Shown here in pieces: positions 29,951 to 38,608 of a stretch of DNA of 64,000 nucleotides. Each line of letters starts with the position of its first letter. The first letter of the stretch is position 1. The stretch spans positions 1,613,001 to 1,677,000 of the forward strand of contig NC_007759.1 in assembly GCF_000013405.1 (NCBI RefSeq), given 5' to 3'. Both the position numbers and the translations under genes were made by a program. The stretch comes from Syntrophus aciditrophicus SB. GTDB lineage: Bacteria; Desulfobacterota; Syntrophia; Syntrophales; Syntrophaceae. The notes beneath the pieces are model-generated. The model was given only the letters and a program-made list of their open reading frames with translations, had not been told where the DNA came from and searched no databases.

Positions 29951-30673
29951 ATGATGACGCTCGCGCTGGATACGTCCTCCAAAACTGTGGGAATTGCCCT
30001 TCTTGATGGAGAGGAAATTCTTGCGGAGACCTTTTTTAACCTGAACGTGAATTCATCTCTTCTACTGCTTCCGGCCATCGAGGATATGTTCCGGATAACG
30101 AACGTGAGCGCGGAACATATCGACCTCTGGGCCTGCACTGTGGGACCGGGCTCCTTTACCGGTTTGAGAATCGGAGTCGGTACGGTAAAAGGTCTGGCTC
30201 TGGCGACGGGACGACCTGTCGTGGGGGTTTCCACCCTGGAAGCTCTCGCTTTCAATGGCGTTGACGCCGGGATGATGATCTGCCCCATGATGGATGCACA
30301 GAAAAATCAGATCTATACAGCTCTTTACTTTCCTGGTTCCGGATATTCCCTGAAAAGAATCGGAGATGAGCGAAGCACCGATCTTCAGACTTTTCTGGTA
30401 TCAATCGATGAAAATGTGCTGTTTATCGGCGATGGGGCGCTCAAACACCGGGATCGCATCAGCGAGTTCCTTCCATCCCAATCCTGTTTTGCCGCCCCTC
30501 ATCTCCATGCTGTCAGAGCATCTTCCGTCGGGCTGTTGGGCCTTAAATATCATGAACGAGGCGAGACCCTTGATCTTTTAACCTTCACACCCCGCTACCT
30601 CCGTCTTTCCGAGGCGGAATTGAAACTGGCGCAACAGAATATCCAGGCCGGACCGGAAAGTGAAAACGGTTGA
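29951..30673 (+). CDS. tsaB: tRNA t6A threonylcarbamoyl transferase complex subunit TsaB
   Basis: A 240-residue ASKHA-fold protein, partner of TsaD and TsaE in making the t6A base next to the anticodon of ANN-decoding tRNAs. LALDTSSKTVGIALLDG at the N-terminus and VGPGSFTGLRIGVGTVKGLA are diagnostic. It begins six bases after rseP at one of two adjacent ATG codons. A gap of 199 bases then precedes psd. Confidence 0.94.
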   Translation: MMTLALDTSSKTVGIALLDGEEILAETFFNLNVNSSLLLLPAIEDMFRITNVSAEHIDLWACTVGPGSFTGLRIGVGTVKGLALATGRPVVGVSTLEALAFNGVDAGMMICPMMDAQKNQIYTALYFPGSGYSLKRIGDERSTDLQTFLVSIDENVLFIGDGALKHRDRISEFLPSQSCFAAPHLHAVRASSVGLLGLKYHERGETLDLLTFTPRYLRLSEAELKLAQQNIQAGPESENG

Positions 30674-30721
30674 TATGCAGATCCATTCATGGAAGGCGGC
30701 TTCGATTCAAAACAAGAATCA

Positions 30722-30750
30722 TTGACAAGCCTCTTCAATTAAGATAAGTC
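30722..30750 (+). promoter_or_regulatory. Possible promoter ahead of psd
   Basis: A perfect TTGACA (30722-30727) lies in the largest gap of this gene run. The -10 candidates (GATAAG at 15-base spacing, TAAGTC at 17) are weak, so this is only suggestive of a second start for psd-pssA. Confidence 0.3.
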
Positions 30751-30872
30751 AAGGTTCCTTTTTAAATTAAACAGAAATCATTGAAATATGTAGAAATCTC
30801 TTGAATTCATGAACCGTTTTCTCCGTATCCAGGCTCAAAATCTGATTATCTCTCTTGCAGGATTCTTTCAAT

Positions 30873-31514
30873 ATGAAACATGACAGTTTCATAGCGCGTG
30901 AGGGCATTCCTTTTATTATCGCTTTCGGCCTGACCACCCTGCTTGCCGTTTTTTTCCTGGAACAATCCTGGATTGCCGTCTTACCTCTAACCGCCACATT
31001 ATTCACATGCTGGTTCTTCCGCAATCCGGAAAGACATACGCCTGAGGGTGAAAAACTCATTGTTTCGCCTGCGGATGGAAAAGTGATCCGGATCGATGAA
31101 GACTTCCATCATGAAATGCTTTCTCAGCCCTGCAGCAAAGTCAGCATTTTTATGAATGTATTTAACGTTCATGTGAATCGGGTTCCTTATTCCGGAAAAG
31201 TGACAAAAATCAGCTACAGCCCGGGGAGATTTCTTTCCGCCAACCTGGATAAGGCCTCGGAACAGAATGAACGGAATGCCATTCTGGTTCGAACCAGTGA
31301 TGGAAAGGAAATTATGACCATCCAGATCGCGGGGTTGATCGCGAGAAGAATAGTTTGCTGGGTAAGAGAGGAAGATGTTGTGAAAAGGGGTGAACGATTC
31401 GGGATGATCCGTTTCGGTTCAAGACTTGAAGTTTTTATGCCGAAAGAAACGAAAATACTGGTTACTGTCGGAGAAAAAGTGAAAGCAGGCGAATCCCCTC
31501 TGGGGACGTTCTAA
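30873..31514 (+). CDS. psd: Phosphatidylserine decarboxylase (short, archaeal-type form)
   Basis: A 213-residue proenzyme that turns phosphatidylserine into phosphatidylethanolamine. It has an N-terminal pair of hydrophobic segments, FRNPERHTPEGEKLIVSPADGKV, FMNVFNVHVNRVP, and the self-cleavage GS pair in MIRFGSRLEVFMP that creates the pyruvoyl group. I use the ATG at 30873 (AGGA about 10 bases upstream) rather than the TTG six codons earlier. The stop overlaps the pssA start by one base. Confidence 0.94.
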   Translation: MKHDSFIAREGIPFIIAFGLTTLLAVFFLEQSWIAVLPLTATLFTCWFFRNPERHTPEGEKLIVSPADGKVIRIDEDFHHEMLSQPCSKVSIFMNVFNVHVNRVPYSGKVTKISYSPGRFLSANLDKASEQNERNAILVRTSDGKEIMTIQIAGLIARRIVCWVREEDVVKRGERFGMIRFGSRLEVFMPKETKILVTVGEKVKAGESPLGTF

Positions 31515-32278
31515 TGAAGCAGGGGGACAAATTGGGCAGAGGCCGCATGAAAAAAGGGGTTTACCTCTTACCGAATCTTTTCACATCGGCTAATCTTTTT
31601 TTCGGATTTTATTCAATCATTTTATCAATAAGGGGATCATTTGCCCAGGCGTCGTTCTTTGTTCTCATATCGATTGTTCTTGACAGTCTGGATGGACGGA
31701 TCGCTAGGATGACCAACTCCATGAGTAAATTCGGCACTGAATACGATTCATTGTCCGACCTCGTCGCCTTTGGGGTTGCGCCCGCAGTGATGGTTTATTT
31801 ATGGTCCCTTTCTCATTACGGCAAATGGGGGGTTGTGGCGTCGTTCTTATTTGTTCTTTGTGGAGCTCTGCGTCTGGCACGCTTCAATATTCAGATCGGC
31901 ATTGTGGAAAGTAAAGTCTTCAATGGTTTGGCCATACCTGCCGCGGCAGCGGTTGTTGTAACTGGAATACTGCTTTATGATTATCTGGTAGGCAAGGGGT
32001 CCTTTCCTCATGTCCTTATTCCAGTTGCCGTGGTCGTCCTGTCTTTTCTGATGGTCAGTAACGTGAAATATTACAGTTTCAAGGATCTGAACTATTTCGC
32101 CAGAAAGCCTTTCATGTCTTTTTTTCTGATTGTGATTGTCTTACTCATTATTGTGGCTGAACCTCAGATCATGGTCTTCATATTTGCATTAACATACTGC
32201 CTGTCCGGCCCTGTTTGGATGCTTTTCAGAATCCTGCGCCGTTATCTCGATTCGCGAATGCAGGCTTCAAAGCCGTAA
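31514..32278 (+). CDS. pssA: CDP-diacylglycerol-serine O-phosphatidyltransferase
   Basis: A 254-residue membrane enzyme making phosphatidylserine from CDP-diacylglycerol and serine. The CDP-alcohol phosphotransferase motif DGRIARMTNSMSKFGTEYDSLSD holds the metal-binding Asp residues (DGxxAR-x8-G-xxx-D-xxx-D). About eight membrane segments. With cdsA and psd it completes phosphatidylethanolamine synthesis in one region. An alternative start is the ATG 11 codons in (MKKGVYLLPN). Confidence 0.95.
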   Translation: MKQGDKLGRGRMKKGVYLLPNLFTSANLFFGFYSIILSIRGSFAQASFFVLISIVLDSLDGRIARMTNSMSKFGTEYDSLSDLVAFGVAPAVMVYLWSLSHYGKWGVVASFLFVLCGALRLARFNIQIGIVESKVFNGLAIPAAAAVVVTGILLYDYLVGKGSFPHVLIPVAVVVLSFLMVSNVKYYSFKDLNYFARKPFMSFFLIVIVLLIIVAEPQIMVFIFALTYCLSGPVWMLFRILRRYLDSRMQASKP

Positions 32279-32339
32279 CGGCCCAAAGAAAGGATGCAGG
32301 AAATAATTTATAAGTTCATGTTTTTAAAAGGGTGCCTCA

Positions 32340-32414
32340 ATGAATCTGATCGGTCCGGGGTGTCGGCTGAACGGAATTTTATCAATCATCGATAATGAAA
32401 TATCGATGAAATAA
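32340..32414 (+). CDS. Possible 24-residue leader peptide ahead of asd
   Basis: A short frame, ATG at 32340, with AAGGG eight bases upstream, encodes MNLIGPGCRLNGILSIIDNEISMK and stops at TAA (32412-32414), directly abutting the GGAG ribosome site of asd. Its position and own ribosome site suggest translational coupling or a leader peptide. It is not rich in Thr, Met or Lys as a classic attenuator would be. It could also be chance. Confidence 0.3.
   Translation: MNLIGPGCRLNGILSIIDNEISMK
32386..32409 (+). repeat. Inverted repeat just upstream of the asd ribosome site
   Basis: Perfect 8-base repeat TCATCGAT (32386-32393) / ATCGATGA (32402-32409) with an 8-base loop, 6 bases before GGAGAA of asd. 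Could be an mRNA hairpin or a protein-binding operator. Confidence 0.4.
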
Positions 32415-32428
32415 GGAGAACCAGATTA

Positions 32429-33445
32429 ATGAAGTCATATAATGTAGCCGTAGTCGGAGCAACAGGCGCTGTAGGCAATGAAATGATTCGGGTTCTGGAG
32501 GATCGCAATTTTCCTGTAAAAGAATTGACTCTTCTGGCGTCGGAAAGATCCTTAGGGGTTGAAATTGATTTTCATGGAAAAGCGATTCCGGTCAAGGTGC
32601 TTGATGAAAATTCCTTTGCCGGCATAGACATCGGGCTTTTTTCAGCGGGGGGCAGCGTCAGTGAACGGTACGCACCCGTTGCCGCAGCCGCGGGATGCGT
32701 GGCTATCGATAATACCAGTGCCTTCCGGATGACGCCGGAGATTCCTCTGATTGTGCCCGAAGTCAATCCAGAAGCCATTGCTCAGTACCGCAATAAGGGA
32801 ATTATCGCCAATCCCAACTGCTCGACGATTCAGATGGTTGTCGCGCTCAAGCCGATTCACGATGCTGCGCGCATCCGGCGGATTGTTGTGTCCACCTATC
32901 AGGCCGTATCCGGAACGGGAAAGAAGGCCATTACGGAGCTGGCTGAACAGACCCGGGCTTTGATGAGTTGTCAGGAAATCCAGGTTAAGGTCTATCCTCA
33001 TCAGATCGCCTTCAATTGTCTGCCGCACATCGACGTGTTTCTTGACAACGGCTATACCAAGGAAGAGATGAAGATGGTCAATGAAACCAAAAAAATCTTC
33101 AATGACCCTTCCATTGCGGTGACGGCCACGACAGTCCGGGTTCCCGTTTTTTACGGCCATTCGGAATCCGTAAATATCGAAACGGAGAAAAAAATTACAG
33201 CGGAAGAGGTAAAAAAACTGCTTGCTGCGGCGCCTGGCGTCAAACTGGTTGATAATCCGAAGGAAAATTCCTATCCCCTGGCGATCTACGCGGCGGGGCA
33301 GGACGATACCTTTGTCGGTCGTATTCGTGAGGACGAATCGATTCCGAACGGTATCAACATGTGGGTCGTTGCCGATAATATTCGAAAGGGCGCGGCGACA
33401 AACGCCGTTCAAATCGCTGAGGTCCTGATTCGGGATTATCTATGA
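32429..33445 (+). CDS. asd: Aspartate-semialdehyde dehydrogenase
   Basis: A 338-residue NADPH-dependent enzyme that reduces aspartyl phosphate, the branch point for lysine, diaminopimelate, threonine and methionine. VVGATGAVG binds NADP, the catalytic Cys is in NPNCSTIQ, and the substrate-binding segment is PHQIAFNCLPHID. AAGGAG sits nine bases before the ATG. The stop overlaps the rsmD start by four bases. Confidence 0.96.
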   Translation: MKSYNVAVVGATGAVGNEMIRVLEDRNFPVKELTLLASERSLGVEIDFHGKAIPVKVLDENSFAGIDIGLFSAGGSVSERYAPVAAAAGCVAIDNTSAFRMTPEIPLIVPEVNPEAIAQYRNKGIIANPNCSTIQMVVALKPIHDAARIRRIVVSTYQAVSGTGKKAITELAEQTRALMSCQEIQVKVYPHQIAFNCLPHIDVFLDNGYTKEEMKMVNETKKIFNDPSIAVTATTVRVPVFYGHSESVNIETEKKITAEEVKKLLAAAPGVKLVDNPKENSYPLAIYAAGQDDTFVGRIREDESIPNGINMWVVADNIRKGAATNAVQIAEVLIRDYL

Positions 33446-34014
33446 GAATCATCGGGGGGCAGGCAAAAGGCAGACGCATTGCTGTCCCCCCGGGATATGC
33501 CGTCCGGCCGACATCCGACCGGATCAAGGAAGCTCTGTTCAATATCCTGGGGCCGGTGGAGGGTCAAGAGTTTCTCGATCTTTACGCCGGAACCGGAAAT
33601 GTGGGAATGGAAGCACTGAGCCGTGGCGCCGACGTGGTTGTTTTTGTTGAAAAGATAAGCGTTCTCGTGACATCTCTCAAGAGGAATCTTGAACAGTTCG
33701 GTTTCCAGGGACGGTACCGAATTTTTCGGATGGAAGTCGAAAAAGCCGTCGCACACCTGGCTGAGGGTGGGATGTGTTTCGATTTGATCTTTGCAGATCC
33801 GCCATACAGAAAGGGGTTTGTTGACAGAACAATCGGCTTGATTAAAGATTACCCGTCAATTTTGAGGAAAGACGGCATGCTGGTTCTTCAGCACGCGGCG
33901 AATGAAACAATTGAAATAAAAGAGGATATGGCACTGGATGTGGTCGACGTGAGGAGGTATGGGGATACCCTCCTGACATTTTTGAATATTCAAAATAAAG
34001 TAGAAAGGGGATGA
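33442..34014 (+). CDS. rsmD: 16S rRNA (guanine966-N2)-methyltransferase
   Basis: A 190-residue SAM-dependent methyltransferase acting on the small-subunit rRNA. MRIIGGQAKGRRI, RPTSDRIKEALFNIL and FLDLYAGTGNVGMEALSRGA (SAM site) are typical, and the catalytic DPPY is in IFADPPYRKG. The rsmD-coaD pairing, here with one base between them, is widely conserved in bacteria. Confidence 0.95.
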   Translation: MRIIGGQAKGRRIAVPPGYAVRPTSDRIKEALFNILGPVEGQEFLDLYAGTGNVGMEALSRGADVVVFVEKISVLVTSLKRNLEQFGFQGRYRIFRMEVEKAVAHLAEGGMCFDLIFADPPYRKGFVDRTIGLIKDYPSILRKDGMLVLQHAANETIEIKEDMALDVVDVRRYGDTLLTFLNIQNKVERG

Positions 34015-34015
34015 T

Positions 34016-34513
34016 ATGAAGAAGATTGCTGTTTACCCCGGTTCTTTCGATCCTATTACGAATGGTCATCTCGATATCATTAAAAGGGGCTTGTCGATGT
34101 TTGACGAGCTTATTGTCCTCATTGCATACAACGCAGCAAAGTCGTCTCTGTTTACTGTTCAGGAACGGATAGAAATGATTCAGGAAGCACTCCATGACAG
34201 AAAAGGTGTCCGCGTCGACAGTTATGACGGTCTTCTGGTGGATTACGTCCGCAAAGAAGGGGGAAATGTCATTCTTCGGGGGCTGAGAGCCATGTCAGAG
34301 TTCGAATATGAGTTTCAGCTTGCTTTGATGAATCGTCGCCTGAATCGCAACATTGAAACGGTTTTCCTCATGACAGGCTATAAGTGGTTTTATACAAGCT
34401 CGACAATTATCAAAGAGGCCTCCCGCCTTGGAGGCTCTCCGAAAGGTCTTGTACCGGAGGTGGTTTTCAGAAAAATGCAGGAAAAATATCCACTAATGAA
34501 TAAGGGTAAATGA
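34016..34513 (+). CDS. coaD: Pantetheine-phosphate adenylyltransferase
   Basis: A 165-residue enzyme for the fourth step of coenzyme A synthesis. YPGSFDPITNGHLDII carries the TxGH-type nucleotide motif (residues 6-21), RGLRAMSEFEYEFQLALMNR binds substrate, and YTSSTIIKE is the second nucleotide motif. AAAGGGG precedes the ATG. Its stop overlaps the next start by four bases. Confidence 0.96.
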   Translation: MKKIAVYPGSFDPITNGHLDIIKRGLSMFDELIVLIAYNAAKSSLFTVQERIEMIQEALHDRKGVRVDSYDGLLVDYVRKEGGNVILRGLRAMSEFEYEFQLALMNRRLNRNIETVFLMTGYKWFYTSSTIIKEASRLGGSPKGLVPEVVFRKMQEKYPLMNKGK

Positions 34514-35712
34514 TGATTATGAAACTGGCATCAAGAGTATCTATGATAAAACCTTCACCGACGCTGGTCATAACCGCAAAAGCCGGCGCCCTGCGTGCTG
34601 AGGGGCGGGATATCATCGATTTCGGGGCAGGGGAACCGGATTTCAATACCCCCGATCATATTAAGATGGCTGCCATCCATGCGGTGGAATCCAATTTTAC
34701 CCGCTACACGCCTGTCGGAGGAATCGATGAACTGAAAGACGCAATCATCGGCAAGCTCAAAAGGGATAATTATCTATCCTACAGACGATCGGAAATCATT
34801 GTCTCCTGCGGAGCCAAGCATACGCTCTTCAATCTTTCCCAGGCTCTTTTTGACGAAGGGGATGAGGTCATCATTCCAAGTCCCTACTGGGTTTCCTATC
34901 CGGATATCGTTCTTTTGACGGGCGCCCGGCCTGTAATCGTGGAAACCAGAGAGGAAAACGGCTTTAAAATGACGCCCGCTGAACTGGAAGCGGCGATCAC
35001 TAAAAACAGCAAAGCCGTCATAATCAACAGTCCATCAAACCCGACGGGCTGCGTCTACTCGAAAGAAGAACTTGCCGCCCTGGCTGAGGTGGTACTCCAT
35101 CATCAGCTGATTGTCGTTTCCGATGATATTTATGAAAAAATTATCTATGATGATTTTCCTTTCTGGAACATAACCGCCGTCAACCCGTCATTGAAAGACC
35201 TGACTGTCGTCGTCAACGGGATTTCAAAGGCCTATGCCATGACCGGATGGAGAATCGGTTATGCCGCAGCTCCCGAATTTCTTATCGCGGCCATGGCAAA
35301 GATTCAGAGTCAGAGTACATCCAATCCCTCCTCGATTTCCCAGAAAGCTGCAGTGGAAGCTCTGACCGGCGATCAGCAGATTATTGCCGGGATGGTGGCA
35401 GAATTTCAAAAACGACGTGATTACGTGGTTTCAACACTGGAGAGTTTCGACGGCATTTCGTGCCTGGAGCCCCAAGGAGCGTTTTACGTCTTTCCCAATG
35501 TGGAGTCCTTGTATGGATTGCGCTGCGGAAATAAGAAAATTTTAGATTCGACAACACTGGCGGAATATCTTCTTGATGAAGCCGAGGTTGCCGTAGTGCC
35601 GGGCATTGCATTTGGGAACGACCGGCATATCCGTATTTCCTACGCGACATCCATGGCTCTTATTGAAAAAGGGCTGGAACGAATACGGATGGCCTTGAAA
35701 CGGTTAAGTTGA
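34510..35712 (+). CDS. aspC: Aspartate aminotransferase (type Ib)
   Basis: A 400-residue PLP enzyme interconverting aspartate/2-oxoglutarate and oxaloacetate/glutamate. Blocks: GAGEPDFNTPDHIK, YTPVGGIDELKDAI, IINSPSNPTGCVYSKEEL, SDDIYEKIIY, and the PLP lysine in NGISKAYAMTGWRIGY. This is the usual AspC-Ib pattern. Being last in the run that includes asd fits a role in supplying aspartate to the aspartate family. Several nearby ATG codons make the exact start uncertain by up to 11 codons. Confidence 0.9.
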   Translation: MMIMKLASRVSMIKPSPTLVITAKAGALRAEGRDIIDFGAGEPDFNTPDHIKMAAIHAVESNFTRYTPVGGIDELKDAIIGKLKRDNYLSYRRSEIIVSCGAKHTLFNLSQALFDEGDEVIIPSPYWVSYPDIVLLTGARPVIVETREENGFKMTPAELEAAITKNSKAVIINSPSNPTGCVYSKEELAALAEVVLHHQLIVVSDDIYEKIIYDDFPFWNITAVNPSLKDLTVVVNGISKAYAMTGWRIGYAAAPEFLIAAMAKIQSQSTSNPSSISQKAAVEALTGDQQIIAGMVAEFQKRRDYVVSTLESFDGISCLEPQGAFYVFPNVESLYGLRCGNKKILDSTTLAEYLLDEAEVAVVPGIAFGNDRHIRISYATSMALIEKGLERIRMALKRLS

Positions 35713-35720
35713 CCATAAAT

Positions 35721-35750
35721 TTGAATGATTAAGTTTAAAAAAATTATAAA
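35721..35750 (+). promoter_or_regulatory. Possible promoter of the purF-like gene
   Basis: TTGAAT (35721-35726), 18-base spacer and TATAAA (35745-35750) in an AT-rich gap after aspC. It would give a very short leader before the ATG at 35771. Confidence 0.35.
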
Positions 35751-35770
35751 ATTTTACAGGTAAACATGCC

Positions 35771-37168
35771 ATGGGCGGATTATTCGGGGTTGTTTCCAAG
35801 GGAAACTGCATAAAGCCTCTTTTTTATGGAACAGATTATCATTCCCACCTGGGAACGGAAAACGGGGGGCTTGCCGTAATCGGAGAAAAAAGTTTTCATA
35901 AAGCCATACACAGCATCAGTCAGGCGCAATTCAAATCGAAATTTATCGATCATTACCGTCAGATGAGAGGGACGGCCGGAATCGGAGCCATTGACGATGA
36001 ATCGCCGCAGCCTTTGATTATCCGCTCCAAATTCGGCACCTTTGCGATTGCTGCTTCGGGTCTGGTCACCAATAAGGATCGTCTCGCTCATGAACTGCTT
36101 CAAGAGGGAACCTCATTCAGTGAAGTGGCGGGAGGCGCCGTCAACACAGTCGATCTAGTGGCAAAGCTGATCAGCCGGAGTACAAGCCTCGTCGAGGGCA
36201 TTGTGCAGATGCAGGAAGTCATCGAGGGCTCAATCTGTGTTCTGATTTTGACATCGGAAGGCCTCTATGCCGCGAGAGACAAATATGGCCGATTTCCTCT
36301 GGCATTGGGAAGGGAAAGAGATGGAGACGGGTACGCCGTAGCGACGGAATCCAGCTCGTTTCCCAATCTGAACTATGAACTGGTGAAATTTATCGGTCCG
36401 GGAGAAATTGTTCTGATGACCGCCGACGGCTACAGGACCTTGCGGCCTGAGAATCCGGAAAAGAAAGTCTGCGCGTTCCTCTGGATTTATACCGGCACGC
36501 CTTCCTCCTCTTATGAAGGAATTTCAGTGGAAAACGCAAGGGAACACTGTGGGCGGGCTCTGGCTAGAGAGGACAGCATTGCGGCTGACCTGGTCTGCGG
36601 CATACCGGATTCAGGCGTCGGGCATGCCCTGGGATATGCAGCGGAATCACGAATTCCCTATCGCCGACCTCTGGTCAAATACACGCCCGGCTATGGTCGG
36701 AGTTATACGCCTCCCACTCAGGATATCCGTGATCTTGTGGCCACCATGAAACTGAGTGCCATTCGTGATGTCATCAAAGACAACCGGATGATCGTCTGCG
36801 ATGATTCGATTGTACGAGGCACGCAGTTGAAAAATTACACCATAAAGAAACTGTGGGATAACGGCGCTCGAGAGATTCATATTCGGGCCGCCTGTCCGCC
36901 ACTCATGTTTACATGCCCTTATGGATCATCAACACGCTCTCTTTCGGAGCTGGCTGCCAGACGCGCCATCCGGGCCATCGAGGGAAAGGATCCTGATGAC
37001 GTTGCACCGTATCTTGATTGCCGTTCGGCGGAATATGCCAGAATGGTCGAATGGATCCGCAAAGATTTGAACGTGACGACTTTGAAATACCTCAATATTG
37101 AATCCATGATCGAAGCCATCGGCCTGTCGAAAGATCAGCTGTGCCTTCACTGCTGGCGGGGGCACTGA
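35771..37168 (+). CDS. Amidophosphoribosyltransferase paralogue lacking the glutaminase cysteine
   Basis: A 465-residue PurF-like protein. The C-terminal phosphoribosyltransferase half is intact: VCGIPDSGVGHALGYA, RSYTPPTQ and the PRPP loop MIVCDDSIVRGTQ. Four cysteines match the iron-sulfur ligands of Bacillus-type PurF (KVCAFLW, FTCPYG, CLHC). The N-terminal glutaminase half starts MGGLFGVV instead of MCGIFGI, so the nucleophile Cys1 is Gly, and the glutamine-binding HNGN-like loop is AASGLVTN. It can scarcely use glutamine; free ammonia or another role is more likely. Similar MGG paralogues occur in other anaerobes. Stands alone, away from purM and purN. Confidence 0.85.
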   Translation: MGGLFGVVSKGNCIKPLFYGTDYHSHLGTENGGLAVIGEKSFHKAIHSISQAQFKSKFIDHYRQMRGTAGIGAIDDESPQPLIIRSKFGTFAIAASGLVTNKDRLAHELLQEGTSFSEVAGGAVNTVDLVAKLISRSTSLVEGIVQMQEVIEGSICVLILTSEGLYAARDKYGRFPLALGRERDGDGYAVATESSSFPNLNYELVKFIGPGEIVLMTADGYRTLRPENPEKKVCAFLWIYTGTPSSSYEGISVENAREHCGRALAREDSIAADLVCGIPDSGVGHALGYAAESRIPYRRPLVKYTPGYGRSYTPPTQDIRDLVATMKLSAIRDVIKDNRMIVCDDSIVRGTQLKNYTIKKLWDNGAREIHIRAACPPLMFTCPYGSSTRSLSELAARRAIRAIEGKDPDDVAPYLDCRSAEYARMVEWIRKDLNVTTLKYLNIESMIEAIGLSKDQLCLHCWRGH

Positions 37169-37445
37169 TCTTTGCTCTACAGAAGGCCTTCCACAGAACC
37201 CTTCATTCATGGCAAGAAAAGGCATGTCCTGCGCTCCTGTTGAATGGAAACCCTCTGAGTCAACCTGGAAACCCTCACCACCATAAAAAATAACCTGCCA
37301 TGAATCTGAAAAACGCGGCGAGCGGCAGAAATATGTCGCTGCTCCCGTAATCATTTCATTCCAGGAACTTCGGATATTCCTCATTGAAGGTGTTTATGCC
37401 TTTGTGCTATACCGATTAGCAAATATCAAAGTATAAGGAATTTCA

Positions 37446-38513
37446 TTGAATAACCAGGTCAAGAGAAGAAAGACCAAAGCGGTCAATGTCGGAAAGGTTC
37501 AGGTTGGTGGAGGGGCCCCGGTTGCCGTTCAGTCCATGACCTGCACGGATACACGCAACGTCCGCGAAACGATAGAGCAGATTGAAGCCCTGGAAAAGGC
37601 CGGCTGTGAAATTGTCCGGGTGGCAGTGCCTGATGCTGAAGCCGCTTCCGTATTGGGAAAAATAAAAAAGTCCATTTCCATTCCCCTGATTGCCGATATC
37701 CATTTCAATCATCATTATGCCCTCATGGCCATCGAGCAGGATGTTGACGGGATTCGGATCAATCCGGGAAATGTGGGTAAAAAGAATATTGCGGAAATTG
37801 TAAGGGCTGCAAAGGATCACAATACGGTCATCCGGATCGGTGTGAATGCCGGATCGCTCGAAAAGGAACTGCAGGAAAAGCACGGCGGCCCAACAGCCCA
37901 TGCGCTGACAGAAAGCGCCTTGAACAATCTTGCCTTTGTTGAGGATATGGGTTTTGACCGGATCAAACTCTCCCTCAAATCATCCCATGTTCCCACCATG
38001 ATTGACGCTTACCGGCTTGTCGCGGATAAAACCGACTATCCCCTTCACCTGGGTGTGACCGAAGCGGGCACTCTTGTCACTTCCGCTGTCAAGTCCTCCA
38101 TCGGCATGGGACTTCTCCTGCACGAAGGGATAGGCGATACCATCCGTGTTTCAGTCACCGGCAGTCCGGTTTTGGAAATTGGAATCGCTTACGACATTCT
38201 GCGCGCCCTGGATATTCGCAGAGTAGGGCCGGATATCATTTCCTGTCCCACCTGCGGACGCTGTGAGATCGATCTTTTTGGCCTGGTTGAGCAGGTCGAG
38301 CACTCCTTGTCCGGAATGAAAGATTACATGAAGATAGCCCTCATGGGATGTGTCGTGAACGGTCCAGGCGAGGCGGCTGAAGCTGATGTCGGCATTGCGG
38401 GCGGCAGGGGAATGGGCCTGCTTTTCAAAAAGGGGCAGGTGATCCGTAAGATAAGAGAGGAAGAATTTGTCAAGGCTTTGCTTCAGGAAATACAGGAGAT
38501 GACAGGGGAATAA
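37446..38513 (+). CDS. ispG: 4-hydroxy-3-methylbut-2-en-1-yl diphosphate synthase
   Basis: A 355-residue iron-sulfur enzyme (GcpE), the sixth step of the MEP isoprenoid pathway. VQSMTCTDTRNVRETIEQI opens the TIM barrel, and the 4Fe-4S ligands are in SCPTCGRC and GCVVNGPGE near the C-terminus. It uses a TTG start at 37446 with AAGGAA eight bases upstream; there is no ATG near the N-terminus. It works with dxr at 27677. Confidence 0.96.
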   Translation: MNNQVKRRKTKAVNVGKVQVGGGAPVAVQSMTCTDTRNVRETIEQIEALEKAGCEIVRVAVPDAEAASVLGKIKKSISIPLIADIHFNHHYALMAIEQDVDGIRINPGNVGKKNIAEIVRAAKDHNTVIRIGVNAGSLEKELQEKHGGPTAHALTESALNNLAFVEDMGFDRIKLSLKSSHVPTMIDAYRLVADKTDYPLHLGVTEAGTLVTSAVKSSIGMGLLLHEGIGDTIRVSVTGSPVLEIGIAYDILRALDIRRVGPDIISCPTCGRCEIDLFGLVEQVEHSLSGMKDYMKIALMGCVVNGPGEAAEADVGIAGGRGMGLLFKKGQVIRKIREEEFVKALLQEIQEMTGE

Positions 38514-38608
38514 CTCGTATATTGAAGTGAGCGCCGGGATCGGCAGGGTGTGTGCCCAACCCGAGCGGCTCGCTGTTTTTATCATTTATTAAAAATCAAG
38601 GAGGCCAA

